Positions 63,674-64,000 of a DNA stretch of 64,000 nt are shown here, in pieces; position 1 is the stretch's first letter; each line of letters starts with the position of its first letter. The stretch comes from Parvibaculum lavamentivorans DS-1 (GTDB lineage: Bacteria; Pseudomonadota; Alphaproteobacteria; Parvibaculales; Parvibaculaceae): positions 620,001 through 684,000 of the forward strand of contig NC_009719.1 in the NCBI RefSeq assembly GCF_000017565.1. The letters run 5' to 3'. Below the pieces are notes generated by a model that saw only the letters and a list, made by a program, of their open reading frames with translations, ran no database searches and was not told the origin of the DNA. A program made the translations under genes and the position numbers.

Positions 63674-64000
63674 TTATTCCGCTCCCGCGCGTTGGGCATA
63701 GACCCATGCCTCTTCTGCCAGCGGCCGCACATTGGCCGCCATCTGTTTGGCATGTTCGCTGGATGCTGTCCCGTCCCTTACCCGCCCCGCGATTCCCTGC
63801 AGGATACCGGCAAGCCGAAAGAAATTATATGAAAAATAAAAATCAAGATTCTCAATACCATTGGGCCTGTTGGTCCGTTCGCAATACATGCGGATGTATT
63901 CGTCCAGTGTAGGGATGCCCAGCGACTTCAAATCGGCCGTCCTGATGGAGCCTGTACCGCCGCCGGTGCCCTGGCCGGGCATCACCCATTGCATGAGGCT
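63674..64000 (-). CDS. phosphotransferase family protein, C-terminal part (cut by window end)
   Basis: An open minus-strand frame running off the window end, 108 residues visible. PTLDEYIRMYCERTNRPNG followed by LDFYFSYNFFRLAGILQGIA is the C-terminal helix region of aminoglycoside-phosphotransferase-like proteins of the ACAD10/APH group, often found beside acyl-CoA dehydrogenases. The kinase core (HxD, DxD) is outside the window. Ends 29 bases before the GNAT gene. Confidence 0.75.
   Translation of the reverse strand, partial: SLMQWVMPGQGTGGGTGSIRTADLKSLGIPTLDEYIRMYCERTNRPNGIENLDFYFSYNFFRLAGILQGIAGRVRDGTASSEHAKQMAANVRPLAEEAWVYAQRAGAE

Overview
The window is a high-GC chromosomal stretch from an alphaproteobacterium, probably a free-living aerobic heterotroph of the Rhizobiales/Parvibaculum type. 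This rests on inference from gene content: alphaproteobacterial HisZ/HisG and speD-speE pairs, a RamB-like regulator beside aceBA, a CIRCE-controlled groESL operon, a ZTP riboswitch before glyA, and many acyl-CoA, flavin monooxygenase and amidohydrolase genes suited to a degrader of lipophilic or xenobiotic carbon. I see no phage, plasmid, insertion sequence, CRISPR array, rRNA or tRNA gene. The accessory content is small hypotheticals, paired adhesin-like proteins and dispersed intergenic repeats.

Layout. 0-3.2 kb: the end of a cytochrome c oxidase operon (subunit II, a subunit I/III fusion, a small membrane protein). 3.2-20 kb: mainly catabolic genes (enoyl-CoA hydratase, acyl-CoA synthetase, luciferase-like monooxygenase plus hydrolase, D-aminoacylase-like amidohydrolase plus TauD-like dioxygenase, nitronate monooxygenase-like enzyme), with transporters, an LpxR-like outer-membrane protein and a histone H1-like protein. 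20-22.4 kb: a spermidine operon (speD-speE) behind a structured leader that contains a possible leader peptide. 23-27 kb: a Baeyer-Villiger-type monooxygenase, a tandem Pho-box-like element, a HEXXH hypothetical and a MmyB-type regulator. 27.3-31.7 kb: two tandem inverse-autotransporter-like proteins with beta-helix passengers. 31.9-36.5 kb: the glyoxylate bypass (aceB-aceA) with a divergent regulator. 36.5-39 kb: a cyanide-insensitive-type cytochrome bd oxidase with a DUF2474 small subunit. 39.2-45.7 kb: a degenerate sensor kinase, then hisS-hisZ-hisG and a TauE-like exporter. 45.7-48.6 kb: an SDR/monooxygenase operon with a divergent TetR regulator. 48.6-52.1 kb: a cobalamin riboswitch followed by an acyl-CoA thioesterase and metE. 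52.2-57.9 kb: DUF72, glyA with its ZTP riboswitch, an acyl-CoA dehydrogenase and groES-groEL. 58-64 kb: a TetR regulator, a D-threonine-aldolase-like enzyme, a Gfo/Idh/MocA oxidoreductase, phosphofructokinase, a GNAT protein and a truncated phosphotransferase, separated by several copies of a modular hairpin repeat.

How the genes fit together. One-carbon and methionine metabolism is under RNA control at two loci (B12 riboswitch before metE, ZTP riboswitch before glyA), and the speDE leader may be a third RNA-controlled locus using S-adenosylmethionine. Respiration has two alternative terminal oxidases. Acyl-CoA synthetase, dehydrogenase, hydratase and thioesterase with the glyoxylate bypass indicate growth on fatty acids or other C2-yielding substrates.

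The observations I rate most worth checking are the speDE leader with its short rare-arginine ORF, the two-copy palindrome plus triple TGTCAT element, the tandem beta-helix inverse autotransporters, the thioesterase placed under a B12 riboswitch, and the terminator-like hairpin between groES and groEL.
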